DNA from: Holophagales bacterium
GTDB lineage: Bacteria > Acidobacteriota > Thermoanaerobaculia > Multivoradales > Multivoraceae
Reading direction: 5' to 3'
Length of the DNA: 64,000 nt
Assembly (NCBI GenBank): GCA_009845425.1
Contig: VXZQ01000001.1
Location: 524,785 to 588,784, forward strand
Shown: positions 40,258 to 49,107 of the stretch, piece after piece
Layout: each line of letters opens with the position of its first letter
Numbering within the stretch: position 1 is the first letter of the stretch
The notes under the pieces: generated by a model
What the model was told of the DNA's origin: nothing
The model's input: the letters and a program-made list of their open reading frames with translations, nothing else
The model's database searches: none
Position numbers and translations under genes: made by a program

Positions 40258-42794
40258 CACCGCCTCAGCTGACTCACGCCGGCGAAGCCGCCGAACGGCA
40301 GGTCCCCGTTCTCCCCGAACCGCAGCTCGCAGCCCGACAGCCGCCTAGAGCAGACGTCCTGGGAGGCGTTCGACACCGACTCGTCCTGCGCGTTCCAGAA
40401 CGGCCCGCCGTCGGCTCTGGTGCCGCGGTACGGGCAGCCGTCGTCCGCTGGCGGATTCACCCAGGCGCCGCCGACGCGGCGGCGGTACTCCCACTGACAC
40501 ACGTCGCGCAGGACCTGGCGCCGCGGGATCGTCGCCAGCTGCAGATCGAGCGGCGCCGAAAGCTGCCACGACAGCTCCTCGCGGCCGCGACTCGACAACC
40601 GGTCGACCACCCACGACTCCTGGGGCCAGTGGCGATCCGGATCGGCTTCGGGCTCGCCGTCCAGATACCGCGCCAGCGTTCGCACGCGCTCGATCGTGGC
40701 GCCCTGCCAGTCCACAGGCACCGCTGACCGGTCCAGCAGAGAAACGCGCAGCGTGGGCCGCGAGAACGCACCCTTGGCCCTGAAGTCGGCGTGCTCGAGC
40801 GTGATCGGCAGCGGCCGGTACGTCTGGCCGCCGTACATCACCGAGTCGGAGCCGTGAGGGCCCGACGTGTAGCGCTCCACAGCGCCGCCCTGCAGCTTTA
40901 CCGTGAAGAGGTCGATGATCGGACCGGCATCGAGGCGGGTCCCAAGCGCCGCGACCGGCGCCGGCGCCGTCACCGTGATCGTTACCCGGTCGCCGGCACT
41001 GGCCACGCCGTTGTTCGTGGCCACCAGCTCGAAGACGATCGCCCGGCTCGGACCGCCGCGCTCGAGCGCCGGAGCCGTGAACGTCGGCTCCTGGGCCGTC
41101 GCGTCGTCCAGGCTGCCGCCCGTGCCGCTGATCCGCGACCACGCCCAGGTCGTCTCGCCCTGAGCGTTCTGCACCGTCGCCGAGCCGGCCAGCCGAACCG
41201 TGCCGCGGCTGCCCACCGTCTTGTCCGGGCCGGCGTTCGCCACCACCGTCGTCGGCGGAGGAGGAGCGGTGACCGTGATCGTCACCCGGTCGCCGGCGGA
41301 CGTGACGCCGTTGTTCGTGGCCCTGAGCTCGTAGACGATCGTCAGGTCGTCCGAGCCCGGCTGGAGTGTCGGTGCGTGGTACGTCGGTCTCTGCGGGTCC
41401 GTCTCGTTGAGCACGCCGCCTGACCCGCTCACACGGCGCCAGGCGTAGGTCGTCGCGCCCTCGCCGTTCGCTACCGTCGCCGAACCGTCCAGCCGGACCG
41501 TGCCGCCTGAGGCCACCGTCTTGTCCGACCCGGCGTCGGCTACGACCGTCGTCGGGGGCGGAGCCGTTGCCACAGCGGCGTCGCTGGCGCCGGAGTAGCC
41601 GGAATGCCCGCCGCCGTTGCCGGCGCGAATCCTGTAGTAGTACGTTCCCGGCGGGCGATTGCGGTCGACGTAGCTCGAGCCGTCCACGTCGGAGGCGATG
41701 GTCGCCCACGCGCCGCTCGCCCCCGTCCGCCTCTGGATGTCGTACCCGCCGCTGTCTCTCGCCACCTCAGTCCACGAGACCGTGACGTCGTCGTAAACGA
41801 CGTCCACGTCGGGCGCTGCGGGCGTGTCCGGGACAGCCTCCTCCGGCGTGAGCGTCAACGTGTTTGACGGCGGCCCCTGCTGCGCCGCCGATGTCGCCCG
41901 CACCTGGAAGTCGTAGGAGACACCATTCACCAGCGAGCCGTACGTCTGGACGCGATTGCTCCCCGCCGAGGCCCACGAACCCCAGCTCGACGATGACGTC
42001 CGCTTGTGCCGCCGCTGGTAGCCCGTGGCGCCCGTCACAGCCGTCCAGGTCAGCCTCGCGCTGGCGTCGCCCGACGTGCCGCTCAGTGACGGCGCCGCGA
42101 GCGCCGGCGCCGTCACCGTGATGGTGACCTGGTCGCCGGCCGACGAGACGTCGTTGTTCGTGGCCACCAGCTCGAAGACGATCGGCCGGTCCGCAGCGCC
42201 TCGCGCGAGCGCCGGAGCCGTGAACGTCGGCCGCTGAGCCGTCGCGTCGTCCAGAGAGCCGCCGCTGCCGCTCACACGGCGCCAGGCGTAGGTCGTAGCG
42301 CCCTCGGCGTTCTGCACCGTCGCCGAACCGTCCAGCCGAACCGTGCCGCCCGACGCCACCGACTTGTCGGCACCGGCGTTCGCCGTCACCGTCGTGCCGG
42401 TAACGCCGTCGTCGAGCGTGATCGTGAACGTGTGCGTGCCGGCGCCCGCGGCGATCACCAGCGCGATCACCGCGGAGCTCGAGCCATGAAGCCACAGATA
42501 GGGCGCGGAGTCGTCCCGGAACGAGCCCGGGTGGTTCGGGCCGAAAACGGTCGCGCTGTGCTCGCCCAACGCGAGCGTGATCGCCACCGCGCTTCTCTCC
42601 CAAGCCGCGGTCAGGTCCGCGTCGTCTGCTGTCTCCACTTCCCCGGTCGTGCTGGCGATCCTCAACAGCTCGAGAACCGCGGCACCGCCGCCCTGCACCA
42701 GGCCAGACGCCAAGTTGATCTGAAGCCCGTTGAACGTGATGATCCGGAGGCCGACGTCGACGGTGCCCTCAGCGGTGAACGTCTGGGACGTCAT
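40257..42794 (-). CDS. minor tail protein, lambda L-like C-terminus fused to Ig/PKD repeats
   Basis: 845 residues from ATG 42794 (ATGA with the M-like gene). Residues 1-120 form a novel-looking beta region (FTAEGTVDVGLRIITFNGLQ). Residues about 130-615 hold PKD-like units (TVTANAGADKSVASGGTVRL) and fibronectin III units (TGYQRRHKRTSSSS). The last 230 residues are gpL-like: LFTVKLQGGAVERYTSG, the HADFRAKGAFSRPTLRVSLL strand, and four cysteines (CQWEY, CPYRG, CSRRLSGC) that in gpL bind an Fe-S cluster. Canonical gpL is about 230 residues, so the repeats are an N-terminal extension. Confidence 0.82.
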   Translation of the reverse strand: MTSQTFTAEGTVDVGLRIITFNGLQINLASGLVQGGGAAVLELLRIASTTGEVETADDADLTAAWERSAVAITLALGEHSATVFGPNHPGSFRDDSAPYLWLHGSSSAVIALVIAAGAGTHTFTITLDDGVTGTTVTANAGADKSVASGGTVRLDGSATVQNAEGATTYAWRRVSGSGGSLDDATAQRPTFTAPALARGAADRPIVFELVATNNDVSSAGDQVTITVTAPALAAPSLSGTSGDASARLTWTAVTGATGYQRRHKRTSSSSWGSWASAGSNRVQTYGSLVNGVSYDFQVRATSAAQQGPPSNTLTLTPEEAVPDTPAAPDVDVVYDDVTVSWTEVARDSGGYDIQRRTGASGAWATIASDVDGSSYVDRNRPPGTYYYRIRAGNGGGHSGYSGASDAAVATAPPPTTVVADAGSDKTVASGGTVRLDGSATVANGEGATTYAWRRVSGSGGVLNETDPQRPTYHAPTLQPGSDDLTIVYELRATNNGVTSAGDRVTITVTAPPPPTTVVANAGPDKTVGSRGTVRLAGSATVQNAQGETTWAWSRISGTGGSLDDATAQEPTFTAPALERGGPSRAIVFELVATNNGVASAGDRVTITVTAPAPVAALGTRLDAGPIIDLFTVKLQGGAVERYTSGPHGSDSVMYGGQTYRPLPITLEHADFRAKGAFSRPTLRVSLLDRSAVPVDWQGATIERVRTLARYLDGEPEADPDRHWPQESWVVDRLSSRGREELSWQLSAPLDLQLATIPRRQVLRDVCQWEYRRRVGGAWVNPPADDGCPYRGTRADGGPFWNAQDESVSNASQDVCSRRLSGCELRFGENGDLPFGGFAGVSQLRR

Positions 42795-43153
42795 GGCGTG
42801 AAGTCCTCGATCAGCTCGGCCTGCATGTCCCGCGTCGTCGCCGACACCCACACCGGTCCCGTGTACCGTGCGCAGCGCCACTGTCGGTTCTCCCCCATGT
42901 CCGGCGGCGCCGGATCGGGCGACAGGAACGGCTCGGTGCCGCCCCGCGCGTCGAAGAAGGTCTGCAGCGTCTCCGCGTCCGTGGCCGAGATGCCGCGCCA
43001 GACGCACCGGAACCGCCGGCCGATGTGGTTCAGGCCCGCGGCCGCCGTCTGCTCGTAGCCGTCGCCCAGGCGAGCCGACAGGACCTCGAACACCGCGGCA
43101 GGCCCCGAGCCCCTCGACATGCCGACCGACGGCATACGGATCGTAACCGGCAT
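42791..43153 (-). CDS. minor tail protein, lambda M-like
   Basis: 120 residues from ATG 43153. PSVGMSRGSGPAAVFEVLSARLGDGYEQTAAAGLNH matches the gpM/phage tail assembly family, followed by RFRCVWRGISATDAETLQTF and a C-terminal strand. It lies between the tape measure and the L-like gene, the same order as in lambda (H-M-L-K-I-J). Confidence 0.85.
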   Translation of the reverse strand: MPVTIRMPSVGMSRGSGPAAVFEVLSARLGDGYEQTAAAGLNHIGRRFRCVWRGISATDAETLQTFFDARGGTEPFLSPDPAPPDMGENRQWRCARYTGPVWVSATTRDMQAELIEDFTP

Positions 43154-45669
43154 CAGGTCACCCGATCCGTCGGGTCCAGAACCCCGCCGGGCCGCTGCTC
43201 GTCGACCAGCAGCGCCCGGAACAGCGGCCGCGCCTCATGCAGCAGGCCCTCGAGCGCCGCTCGTCCGAAGTCCTGCGGATCGTCCGTGCCCTCCGGCGCC
43301 TGCACGACGATCGAGCCGACGTCGATGCGGACGACCCGTGAACCGCCGCCCGTGCTGCGCACCCCCAACTCGCCGCGCGGCGTGCGGGTCAACGGCAGGA
43401 TGGCCTCGAGGCCGGCTTCGCCGGCGACGCCACGGCGGCCGCCGCCATAGCTGAACTCCGTCCGGCGGTCGATGATGCCGCCGTACCGGAACGCTTGCGG
43501 CGGCTCAGCCGCGCGGATCGCGGCGATCTGGGCTGCACCGGCGGCGGCCACGGTGGCAGCCAGGATGAAGCTCAGCGGAGGGTCCTTCGCCAGCGCTCGC
43601 GTCACGCCTTCGGCCGTCGACACGATGGCCGTGGCCAGCGACGCCGCCTGCTGGAGGCGGAACGCCCGGCGCGACTGGGCGCCGAACTCCCCGAACGCAC
43701 CGGTGATGTTGCGGAGCGACTCGCCGGCGAGACTGAAGCTGTCGACCAGCCTGTCCGTCGACGTCACGTTACTCGTCGTCACCGTCGCCACGTCGGCCAT
43801 CGGCTTCAGCGAGGCCGCCGCGCGCTCGAGGATCGTCTGCTGGAGCCTGGCCTGCTGCTCCTGGATGAACACCAGGTCCTGCCGCGCCTCGGCCTCCGCG
43901 ATCAGGCCGGCGATGACGTCGGGCTGCGCGGCGCCGTGCTCGCGGATGATCTCCAGAATCCGCTCTCGCTGCTCCAGCTCCCGATCGCGCTGTTCGTTCG
44001 AGGCGCTCAGCAGGGCGGTGTGCAGGTCGTTCTCCGCCCGGAGTTCGGCCAGCGCGACGACAGCCTCCCGCGTGGCGATCGTCCCGTCCGCCCGCGCCTT
44101 CGCTTCCGCCGCCGCCGCTTCCCGGGCCGCCAGGGCCCGCAGCTGCTCGTCGCGCTTCGCCGCCGCCGAGGCGATCAGCGCGTCCGTCGACACGCCGGCG
44201 ATGTCGGCGTACTCCCGGATCAGCCTCACCGAGTCCTCGTAGGCCGCCTGGATCTGCTCTTCGGCGCTCAGCAGCTGCCGCTGCAGCGCCAGGAACTCCC
44301 GGCCGCGACCGGTGCCCTCCTCAAGCTCCTCGTACCGCCGCGCGGTGGCGAGCGCGGCCTGAACGCCTGGCGCGTCGTCGGGAATGTCCAGGGGCGGAGA
44401 CGGGCCGGGATCGTTGTTCCCGACCTGCACGAACCTGCGCTCGCGGCGCTGCTGGCGCCGGAGCCGATCGCCCTCCTCGAGCGCGCGCCGGTAGGAGGCG
44501 TACTCGCCAACGACCGGGCGGATCGCCGACAGGATCGCCGTCGACCAGCGCTGCCACGTCGACGCCTCCTCAGCGAGGGAGTCGGTGATGTTCTCGAGGT
44601 ACTGCTGGGTGCCGCCGGAAATGCTGCCCGCGCCGCCGGGGTCGCCGCCGGCGAGCGCCAGGTCGATCTCCTGCCGCAGCAGCCGGAACTGCTCACCGAC
44701 CGTCACCCTCATGCGCTGATACCTCGCGTCGACCGAGTCGCCGGCCGCGATCAGCGCCCGCGCCACCCGGTCGGCCGTCAGCTCGCCGTCCTCGGCCAGT
44801 TGACGGAGGTTGGCCCGGGTCACGTCCAGCGAGATCTGGCCCTCGCGGCGCAGCGCCTGGAAGCCCTCGATCAACGCGATCGACAGGCCCGGCGCCTGCT
44901 CGAGCACCGAACGCAGCTCCTCGCCGCGCAGCTCGCCGCTGCCGATGCCCTGCAGCAGCTGGGTGACGGCGGCGTTGGCGCTGGGACCGTCGCCGCCGAT
45001 CGCGGCGGACCGCCGGATGATCTCGATCAGCCGAACCCGCTCCGCTTCGGCGAGGCCGAGCTCCTTCGTCTCCAGGGTCAGCCGGCTGTACAGCGCCGCC
45101 GTGTCGGTCAACGCGCCGGCGTAGGGACCGCGCGAGATGTCGATCAGACCGCGACGGACCCGCGCCAGCTCCGCCTCGCTCTCGGTGACCAGGTTCAGGC
45201 TCGAGTTCAGCGTGATCAGAGCGTCCGAGGCCCTGAAATACGTGCCCACGGCCGCCCTGGTGGCCAGTACGCCGCCCGTGATGGCACCCAGGGCTCCCAG
45301 GCCCACCGGCAGCCCCAGACCCGCTGTCGCGGCGCCCAGGCGGTCCCGTATGGCGCGAGCGCGCTCCCTCTCGGCCCGAGCCGCTGCTCGAGCGGCACGG
45401 GTCGCCTCGCGCGTCCTGCGGGTTGCCTCCCGGTCCGCTCGAGTCCCGCGCCGCGTGGCGACCTCCCGGGAGCGGATCGCCGCCGCCGCCTGGTTCTGGC
45501 GGGCGGCCAGCGTGGCGGCCACGGTGCTCGCCTGCGCCGACGTCTGGTTCGACCGCCTGGTCGTCGACGTCAGCCGTTCGACGTCGCGAGCCGTCCGGCG
45601 AACCTCGCCGCGCAGGCCGCGGCCGTCGGCCGTCAGCCGGAGACTGAGGCGCAGGTCCCGACCTGGCAT
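43153..45669 (-). CDS. tail tape measure protein
   Basis: 838 residues from ATG 45669. Helical, Ala/Arg-rich N-terminus (ARAERERARAIRDRLG), a hydrophobic patch (LGALGAITGGVLATRAAVG) and the tape-measure core (YSRLTLETKELGLAEAERVR, LLQGIGSGELRGEELRSVLEQAPGLS). Long coiled coil (AALATARRYEELEEGTGRGR; LNDLH) and a membrane-like segment (SFILAATVAAAGAAQIAAIR) lead to a C-terminal domain. Its length would set a tail of moderate size. Confidence 0.9.
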   Translation of the reverse strand: MPGRDLRLSLRLTADGRGLRGEVRRTARDVERLTSTTRRSNQTSAQASTVAATLAARQNQAAAAIRSREVATRRGTRADREATRRTREATRAARAAARAERERARAIRDRLGAATAGLGLPVGLGALGAITGGVLATRAAVGTYFRASDALITLNSSLNLVTESEAELARVRRGLIDISRGPYAGALTDTAALYSRLTLETKELGLAEAERVRLIEIIRRSAAIGGDGPSANAAVTQLLQGIGSGELRGEELRSVLEQAPGLSIALIEGFQALRREGQISLDVTRANLRQLAEDGELTADRVARALIAAGDSVDARYQRMRVTVGEQFRLLRQEIDLALAGGDPGGAGSISGGTQQYLENITDSLAEEASTWQRWSTAILSAIRPVVGEYASYRRALEEGDRLRRQQRRERRFVQVGNNDPGPSPPLDIPDDAPGVQAALATARRYEELEEGTGRGREFLALQRQLLSAEEQIQAAYEDSVRLIREYADIAGVSTDALIASAAAKRDEQLRALAAREAAAAEAKARADGTIATREAVVALAELRAENDLHTALLSASNEQRDRELEQRERILEIIREHGAAQPDVIAGLIAEAEARQDLVFIQEQQARLQQTILERAAASLKPMADVATVTTSNVTSTDRLVDSFSLAGESLRNITGAFGEFGAQSRRAFRLQQAASLATAIVSTAEGVTRALAKDPPLSFILAATVAAAGAAQIAAIRAAEPPQAFRYGGIIDRRTEFSYGGGRRGVAGEAGLEAILPLTRTPRGELGVRSTGGGSRVVRIDVGSIVVQAPEGTDDPQDFGRAALEGLLHEARPLFRALLVDEQRPGGVLDPTDRVT

Positions 45670-46357
45670 CAGCCCTTCCTCTCGCGCGCCTGGCGGTCGA
45701 GCACGGCGCCTTCCATCACCTTCAGGCCCGGCAGCACGTCGCGCCAGCGGAGCCGCTTGCCGCGCTTGCGCAGCCCGAACCCGTCAGCGATCACGGACCG
45801 CACCGCGATCCGCGCCGCCAGGTAGTCGAGCCCGGTGAATCCGGCCGCACCGATCCGCCACTGCGTCTGGGCCGCCAGGAAGGCCATCAGCACGTCCCAG
45901 TTCTCCGGCAGCACCCTGCAGCACTCCTCCTCCGGCAGCGGACCGGCGACGGCTATCCCCAGCGCCGCAGCGTCGTCCTCTACTGCGTCGCCGGCGCCGG
46001 CGCCGTCCCACCAGTGGCGGACGGCTGCCTCGAGGTTTTTCCCGGCAGGCCGAGCAGGAAGCGCTCGTGCTCCTCCTGGACCGCGCGGGCGAAGTAGGAG
46101 ATCCCGGCCAGCTTGACCAGGTTCTCGTCCGTGAACTCGAGCTTCGCGCCGTCGTGGTCCGCGATGCCCTCCCAGCCTCCGACCGCCGCGCGCAGGTACG
46201 CCTCGTCGCCCTCGAGCAGCGCCGCGGCCGCCTCGGGCCGCGGGATCAGGCGGAACAGGACGACGCACTCGCGGCGCTCGAGACCGTCTTCCGCCGGCAC
46301 GTCGACCGCCACGGTAATCCGGTACAGCGCGTCGGGATCGGCGAGCCTGAACGTCAC
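45669..46357 (-). CDS. tail assembly chaperone G-T fusion via -1 frameshift
   Basis: The G frame (start 46357) is read to the slippery heptamer G-GGA-AAA at 46037-46043, where a -1 slip continues in the DUF1799-like T frame to 45669. After the slip the protein reads GKNLEAAVRHWWD, then RVLPENWDVLMAFLAAQTQW and FTGLDYLAARIAVRSV. The T frame has no credible start of its own, so the fused product is required. Lambda makes gpG and gpGT in the same way (GGGAAAG). The chaperones recruit tape measure and tail tube protein. Confidence 0.8.
45980..46357 (-). CDS. tail assembly chaperone, lambda G-like
   Basis: 125 residues from GTG 46357 (overlaps the SNase stop as GTGA). TFRLADPDALYRITVAVDVP, RRECVVLFRLIPRPEAAAAL, DENLVKLAGISYFARAVQEE. 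Ends GKTSRQPSATGGTAPAPATQ in the zero frame, the unshifted product. The gene before tape measure encodes this short chaperone in siphophages. Confidence 0.8.
   Translation of the reverse strand: MTFRLADPDALYRITVAVDVPAEDGLERRECVVLFRLIPRPEAAAALLEGDEAYLRAAVGGWEGIADHDGAKLEFTDENLVKLAGISYFARAVQEEHERFLLGLPGKTSRQPSATGGTAPAPATQ
46037..46043 (-). promoter_or_regulatory. programmed -1 ribosomal frameshift site
   Basis: Minus-strand heptamer G-GGA-AAA (zero frame CCG-GGA-AAA-ACC), a classical X-XXY-YYZ slip site. Slipping joins G to the downstream open frame that otherwise lacks a start. Confidence 0.75.
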
Positions 46358-46830
46358 TGCCTGGCCCTCCACGCGGCGTTCGCGCGGTGCAGGTCCTGAA
46401 TCTCCTCCCGGTTGCCGCCGTCGTACGGGACCGCCAGGCGCTCGAGCAGCAGGTCGACCGTGAGCCGGTCGTCGCCGCACAGCAGGTCGCCCACCGAGCG
46501 GCCGTACTTGTCCTCGTCGAGGATCAGCGCCGCGGGCTGCGGGCACTGCTCCAGCCAGTCGCCGGCGTATCGCTTGGCCGCCTGGCCGTGGGCCTTCAGG
46601 ACCTCGCCGCCGCCCCGGGTCTCGGCCGTGTCCACACCGGCCAGCCGGATGCTGACGGCACGGTCCAGGCCGAAGCCGAGACGCACCCTGGCGCGGATCG
46701 TGTCCCCGTCGACGGCCGAGGCCTCGTCCACCGGGTAGAGCCACGTCTCGCCGTCCGCCGAGCCGTATGTCTGGGTGAAACTCGCGGCGGCGATCAGGAC
46801 CAGCAGCGAGAACGTCCGGGCGATCTTCAC
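46354..46830 (-). CDS. exported staphylococcal-nuclease-like (SNase) protein
   Basis: 158 residues from GTG 46830. Signal peptide VKIARTFSLLVLIAAASFTQ, then the SNase OB-fold: VDGDTIRARVRLGF, SIRLAGVDTAETRGGGEVLK, and EDKYGRSVGDLL with the Arg equivalent of SNase R87, followed by LERLAVPYDGG. Thermonuclease-like proteins cleave DNA or RNA with Ca2+. Its place inside the tail operon, with an export signal, is unusual; it may act in the periplasm against competing DNA or aid infection. Confidence 0.8.
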   Translation of the reverse strand: MKIARTFSLLVLIAAASFTQTYGSADGETWLYPVDEASAVDGDTIRARVRLGFGLDRAVSIRLAGVDTAETRGGGEVLKAHGQAAKRYAGDWLEQCPQPAALILDEDKYGRSVGDLLCGDDRLTVDLLLERLAVPYDGGNREEIQDLHRANAAWRARQ

Positions 46831-47054
46831 GACCGGACCACCCGCAAGGCCGGAAAGTCCACGCGCAGGTCGTCGAACGCCTCCTGGCTCGTGCCGTAGC
46901 GCCGTGTCGAGAACGCGCACACGCGGCCGTCCGCGCCGCGGAGCTCGTAGCCCCACTCGTTGTCCTTGCCACGCTCGACCGCGCCCTTGGCGATCGTCAG
47001 GTCGCCGAACCAGCGGCGGCGGACCAGGCGGAAACCCAGCTTCTCGCTTCGCAT
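46827..47054 (-). CDS. small phage protein, unknown
   Basis: 75 residues from ATG 47054 (MRSEKLGFRLVRRRWFGDLT). Rich in Arg and aromatics, ending DDLRVDFPALRVVRS; probably a small beta domain. It overlaps the SNase gene by 4 bp (GTGA). No family recognised. Confidence 0.65.
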   Translation of the reverse strand: MRSEKLGFRLVRRRWFGDLTIAKGAVERGKDNEWGYELRGADGRVCAFSTRRYGTSQEAFDDLRVDFPALRVVRS

Positions 47055-47067
47055 CGAGTACCTCCTT

Positions 47068-48102
47068 CTACCGGACCCTGATCTCCAGCTCGTCGTTGCC
47101 CGCGGCGACGTTCGGCAGCAGCGTGAACGGGATCGTCCACTGCTGAATGCCGTCGTCGTCCGAGTACGTCGGCTCGCCGAGCTGGCACTTCGGAGCGTCG
47201 AACTGCACCAGCTTGCCCGTGCGGTTGTTGCTCGCCGCGGCCTGGGCGTTGCCGTTGCTGGCGTAGTCGTTGTCCACGCCGCCGTGCACGATCTTGAGCG
47301 CGCCGGTCGTGCCGCTCTGCGCGGCGGTGAACGGGTTGTAGGTGCCGAGCGCGATCGCGTCCATCACGATCGTCCCCGACGGCGCCCGGTCGCTGATGAT
47401 CACCTCCGTGGCGCCGCCGATGATCTCCCGGTGCCGGACCTGCACGCCCAGGTCGATCTCGACCGAGGACACCTTGATGCTCGACTGCCCGGCGAAGCTC
47501 ACCGTGGGCGTGTCCGCCCTGCTGCCCGGCCGCGGCGCCTTCCACGCCGAGACGTCCGGGGCGAGCGCGGCGACCGCAGCCGGATCGCTCCACAGGCCGG
47601 TGAAGGTCCAGCGCATGCGCGGGATCTCGCCGGACGCGACCCGGGCCACCACGCTGCCGCGGCAGCCCACCAGCGCGTGCTGGGCGCCGTCGTAGTTGCA
47701 CCGGATCGTCAGGCTCTTCTCGGAGCCGGACTGCAGCGCGTAGGTGATCAGGCTGTTGTTGGCGTCGTCGCTCTCGATCTTCGAGAAGACCGCGGCCTTG
47801 AAACCGACCGCCTCGAGCAGCTTCGCCCACTGCGGCGCCGCGATGGCGGCGTCGGCGATCGAGTACGCGCCGGGACCGGCGATCTCCGTAGCGAACTCGA
47901 CCTGCTGGTGGGTGTTGACCGGAATCTGGTCGGCGCCGCCGTAGTACGGCCGCACCAGCTCGCGGTCGACCAGTCCGCCCGTCATCGGCGTCAGGTTCAG
48001 GCCGGTCACTAGCATCGCATCCGTCGCGGCCGTGGCGACCGCCGTGCCCGACGTCGACTCCAGCTTGGCCAACACCAGCCGCTTCCGCGTACTCAACGTC
48101 AT
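47068..48102 (-). CDS. major tail tube protein
   Basis: 344 residues from ATG 48102. Beta-rich with typical tail-tube spacing: KRLVLAKLESTSGTAVATAA, TGLNLTPMTGGLVDRELVRP, PRMRWTFTGLWSDPAAVAAL, SFAGQSSIKVSSVEIDLGVQ, ending in a strand (IPFTLLPNVAAGNDELEIRV). It is placed between tail terminator and chaperone/tape genes, as expected for a siphovirus. Confidence 0.85.
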   Translation of the reverse strand: MTLSTRKRLVLAKLESTSGTAVATAATDAMLVTGLNLTPMTGGLVDRELVRPYYGGADQIPVNTHQQVEFATEIAGPGAYSIADAAIAAPQWAKLLEAVGFKAAVFSKIESDDANNSLITYALQSGSEKSLTIRCNYDGAQHALVGCRGSVVARVASGEIPRMRWTFTGLWSDPAAVAALAPDVSAWKAPRPGSRADTPTVSFAGQSSIKVSSVEIDLGVQVRHREIIGGATEVIISDRAPSGTIVMDAIALGTYNPFTAAQSGTTGALKIVHGGVDNDYASNGNAQAAASNNRTGKLVQFDAPKCQLGEPTYSDDDGIQQWTIPFTLLPNVAAGNDELEIRVR

Positions 48103-48103
48103 G

Positions 48104-48538
48104 TCATGCCTCCGTGATCAGGTAGCGGGTCGCGTAGACGTCCTGCCACCACTGGACTCCCTTCGGGTCGACAGCGACCGCCTGGCCCCGCCGGAACTCG
48201 ATCTCCTCCGCAACCAGGTCCTCGCCGTTGTCCGTGTACGGCGGCTGCCAGCCGACCAACGCCGACCGGACGGCGCGGCGCACCCGCGCCAGCTCCACCA
48301 AGCCCTGCTCCGGGCCGTGCAGGCTGGACACGCGCAGCAGCACCGACACCTCGGGCGCCACGAACTGCCGCACGAGGCCGATCACGTCGCTCTCGCCGCC
48401 GACTTCCGACAGCCAGCTGAGAAACGCCGCGTCCCCGGTCCGCTGGGCGACCCGCCGCGCAAGGTCCTCCGTCAGGGCGCCGTAGACCCTGAGCTTCGTT
48501 TCCCGCTTGAGACGGTCGCGCCATGACGTGAGCTCCAT
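48104..48538 (-). CDS. tail terminator/completion protein (gp37-like)
   Basis: 144 residues from ATG 48538 (ATGA with the DUF1320 gene). SWRDRLKRETKLRVYGALTE, GESDVIGLVRQFVAPEVSVL, GLVELARVRRAVRSALVGWQ, ending VQWWQDVYATRYLITEA. Matches the Mu gp37/tail-terminator type by position and pattern: one copy upstream of the tube gene. Confidence 0.75.
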   Translation of the reverse strand: MELTSWRDRLKRETKLRVYGALTEDLARRVAQRTGDAAFLSWLSEVGGESDVIGLVRQFVAPEVSVLLRVSSLHGPEQGLVELARVRRAVRSALVGWQPPYTDNGEDLVAEEIEFRRGQAVAVDPKGVQWWQDVYATRYLITEA

Positions 48539-49080
48539 CACCGCCCGACGAACCCGGACAGCGACCTGCGCGAGAAGGTCGCGGCCGGCGCCTCGAACAG
48601 GATCTCCCCGTCGACGTGATCGTCCTCGCCGTCACCGTCGATGTCTCCGGGCAGCTCGATGTCGCCCGCAGCAAGCGCCTTCAACTGGGACCTCACGTTC
48701 TGGCCCCGGAGATTCCATTCGTCGCCCTCGCCGCGGCCCAACAGACGCTCGAGCGCCAGATCGACCGTCCACACCGTCACCGGCGTCGGCGACTCCGAGC
48801 CGCGAGCCGGCTGCTCGTAGGACGGATACCGCCGCAGGAGGTAGCTGTCGACCAGCGCGCAGGCGTCGTCGAGCGCACGCTCCAAACGAGCGATCGCCCC
48901 GGCCATCGCCGTGCCGTCGGTCGGAGGCGTTTCGCTGTTGACCGCGGCCCGCAAGGCTGCTCCGTCGATCACCTCGTCGGCGTCGTCACCGACCAGCAGA
49001 TCGTCCTTGCCGGCTGCTCCCGCCAACATCTCCCAGGACGCCTGAGCGGCCAGGTCGGCGATGACGGCGTAGCGCGCCAT
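48538..49080 (-). CDS. DUF1320 (Mu gp36-like) head-tail protein
   Basis: 180 residues from ATG 49080. RYAVIADLAAQASWEMLAGA, then an acidic helix DGTAMAGAIARLERALDDACALVDSYLLRRYP, and TVDLALERLLGRGEGD. This is the Mu gp36/DUF1320 type, a head-completion adaptor. It lies between capsid and tail genes as in Mu. Confidence 0.85.
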   Translation of the reverse strand: MARYAVIADLAAQASWEMLAGAAGKDDLLVGDDADEVIDGAALRAAVNSETPPTDGTAMAGAIARLERALDDACALVDSYLLRRYPSYEQPARGSESPTPVTVWTVDLALERLLGRGEGDEWNLRGQNVRSQLKALAAGDIELPGDIDGDGEDDHVDGEILFEAPAATFSRRSLSGFVGR

Positions 49081-49107
49081 TGAAGGTGGACCTGCTCGAC
49101 GCCGGCC

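Noticed and set aside
41584..42440. Repeated GC-rich units in tail genes taken as a CRISPR or minisatellite
   Set aside because: They are in-frame protein-domain repeats of about 90-100 residues, not short direct repeats with unique spacers; no cas genes are present.
43495..45825. 776-codon plus-strand frame opposite the tape measure gene
   Set aside because: Antisense shadow; the minus frame has the tape-measure pattern and coupled overlaps with both neighbours.
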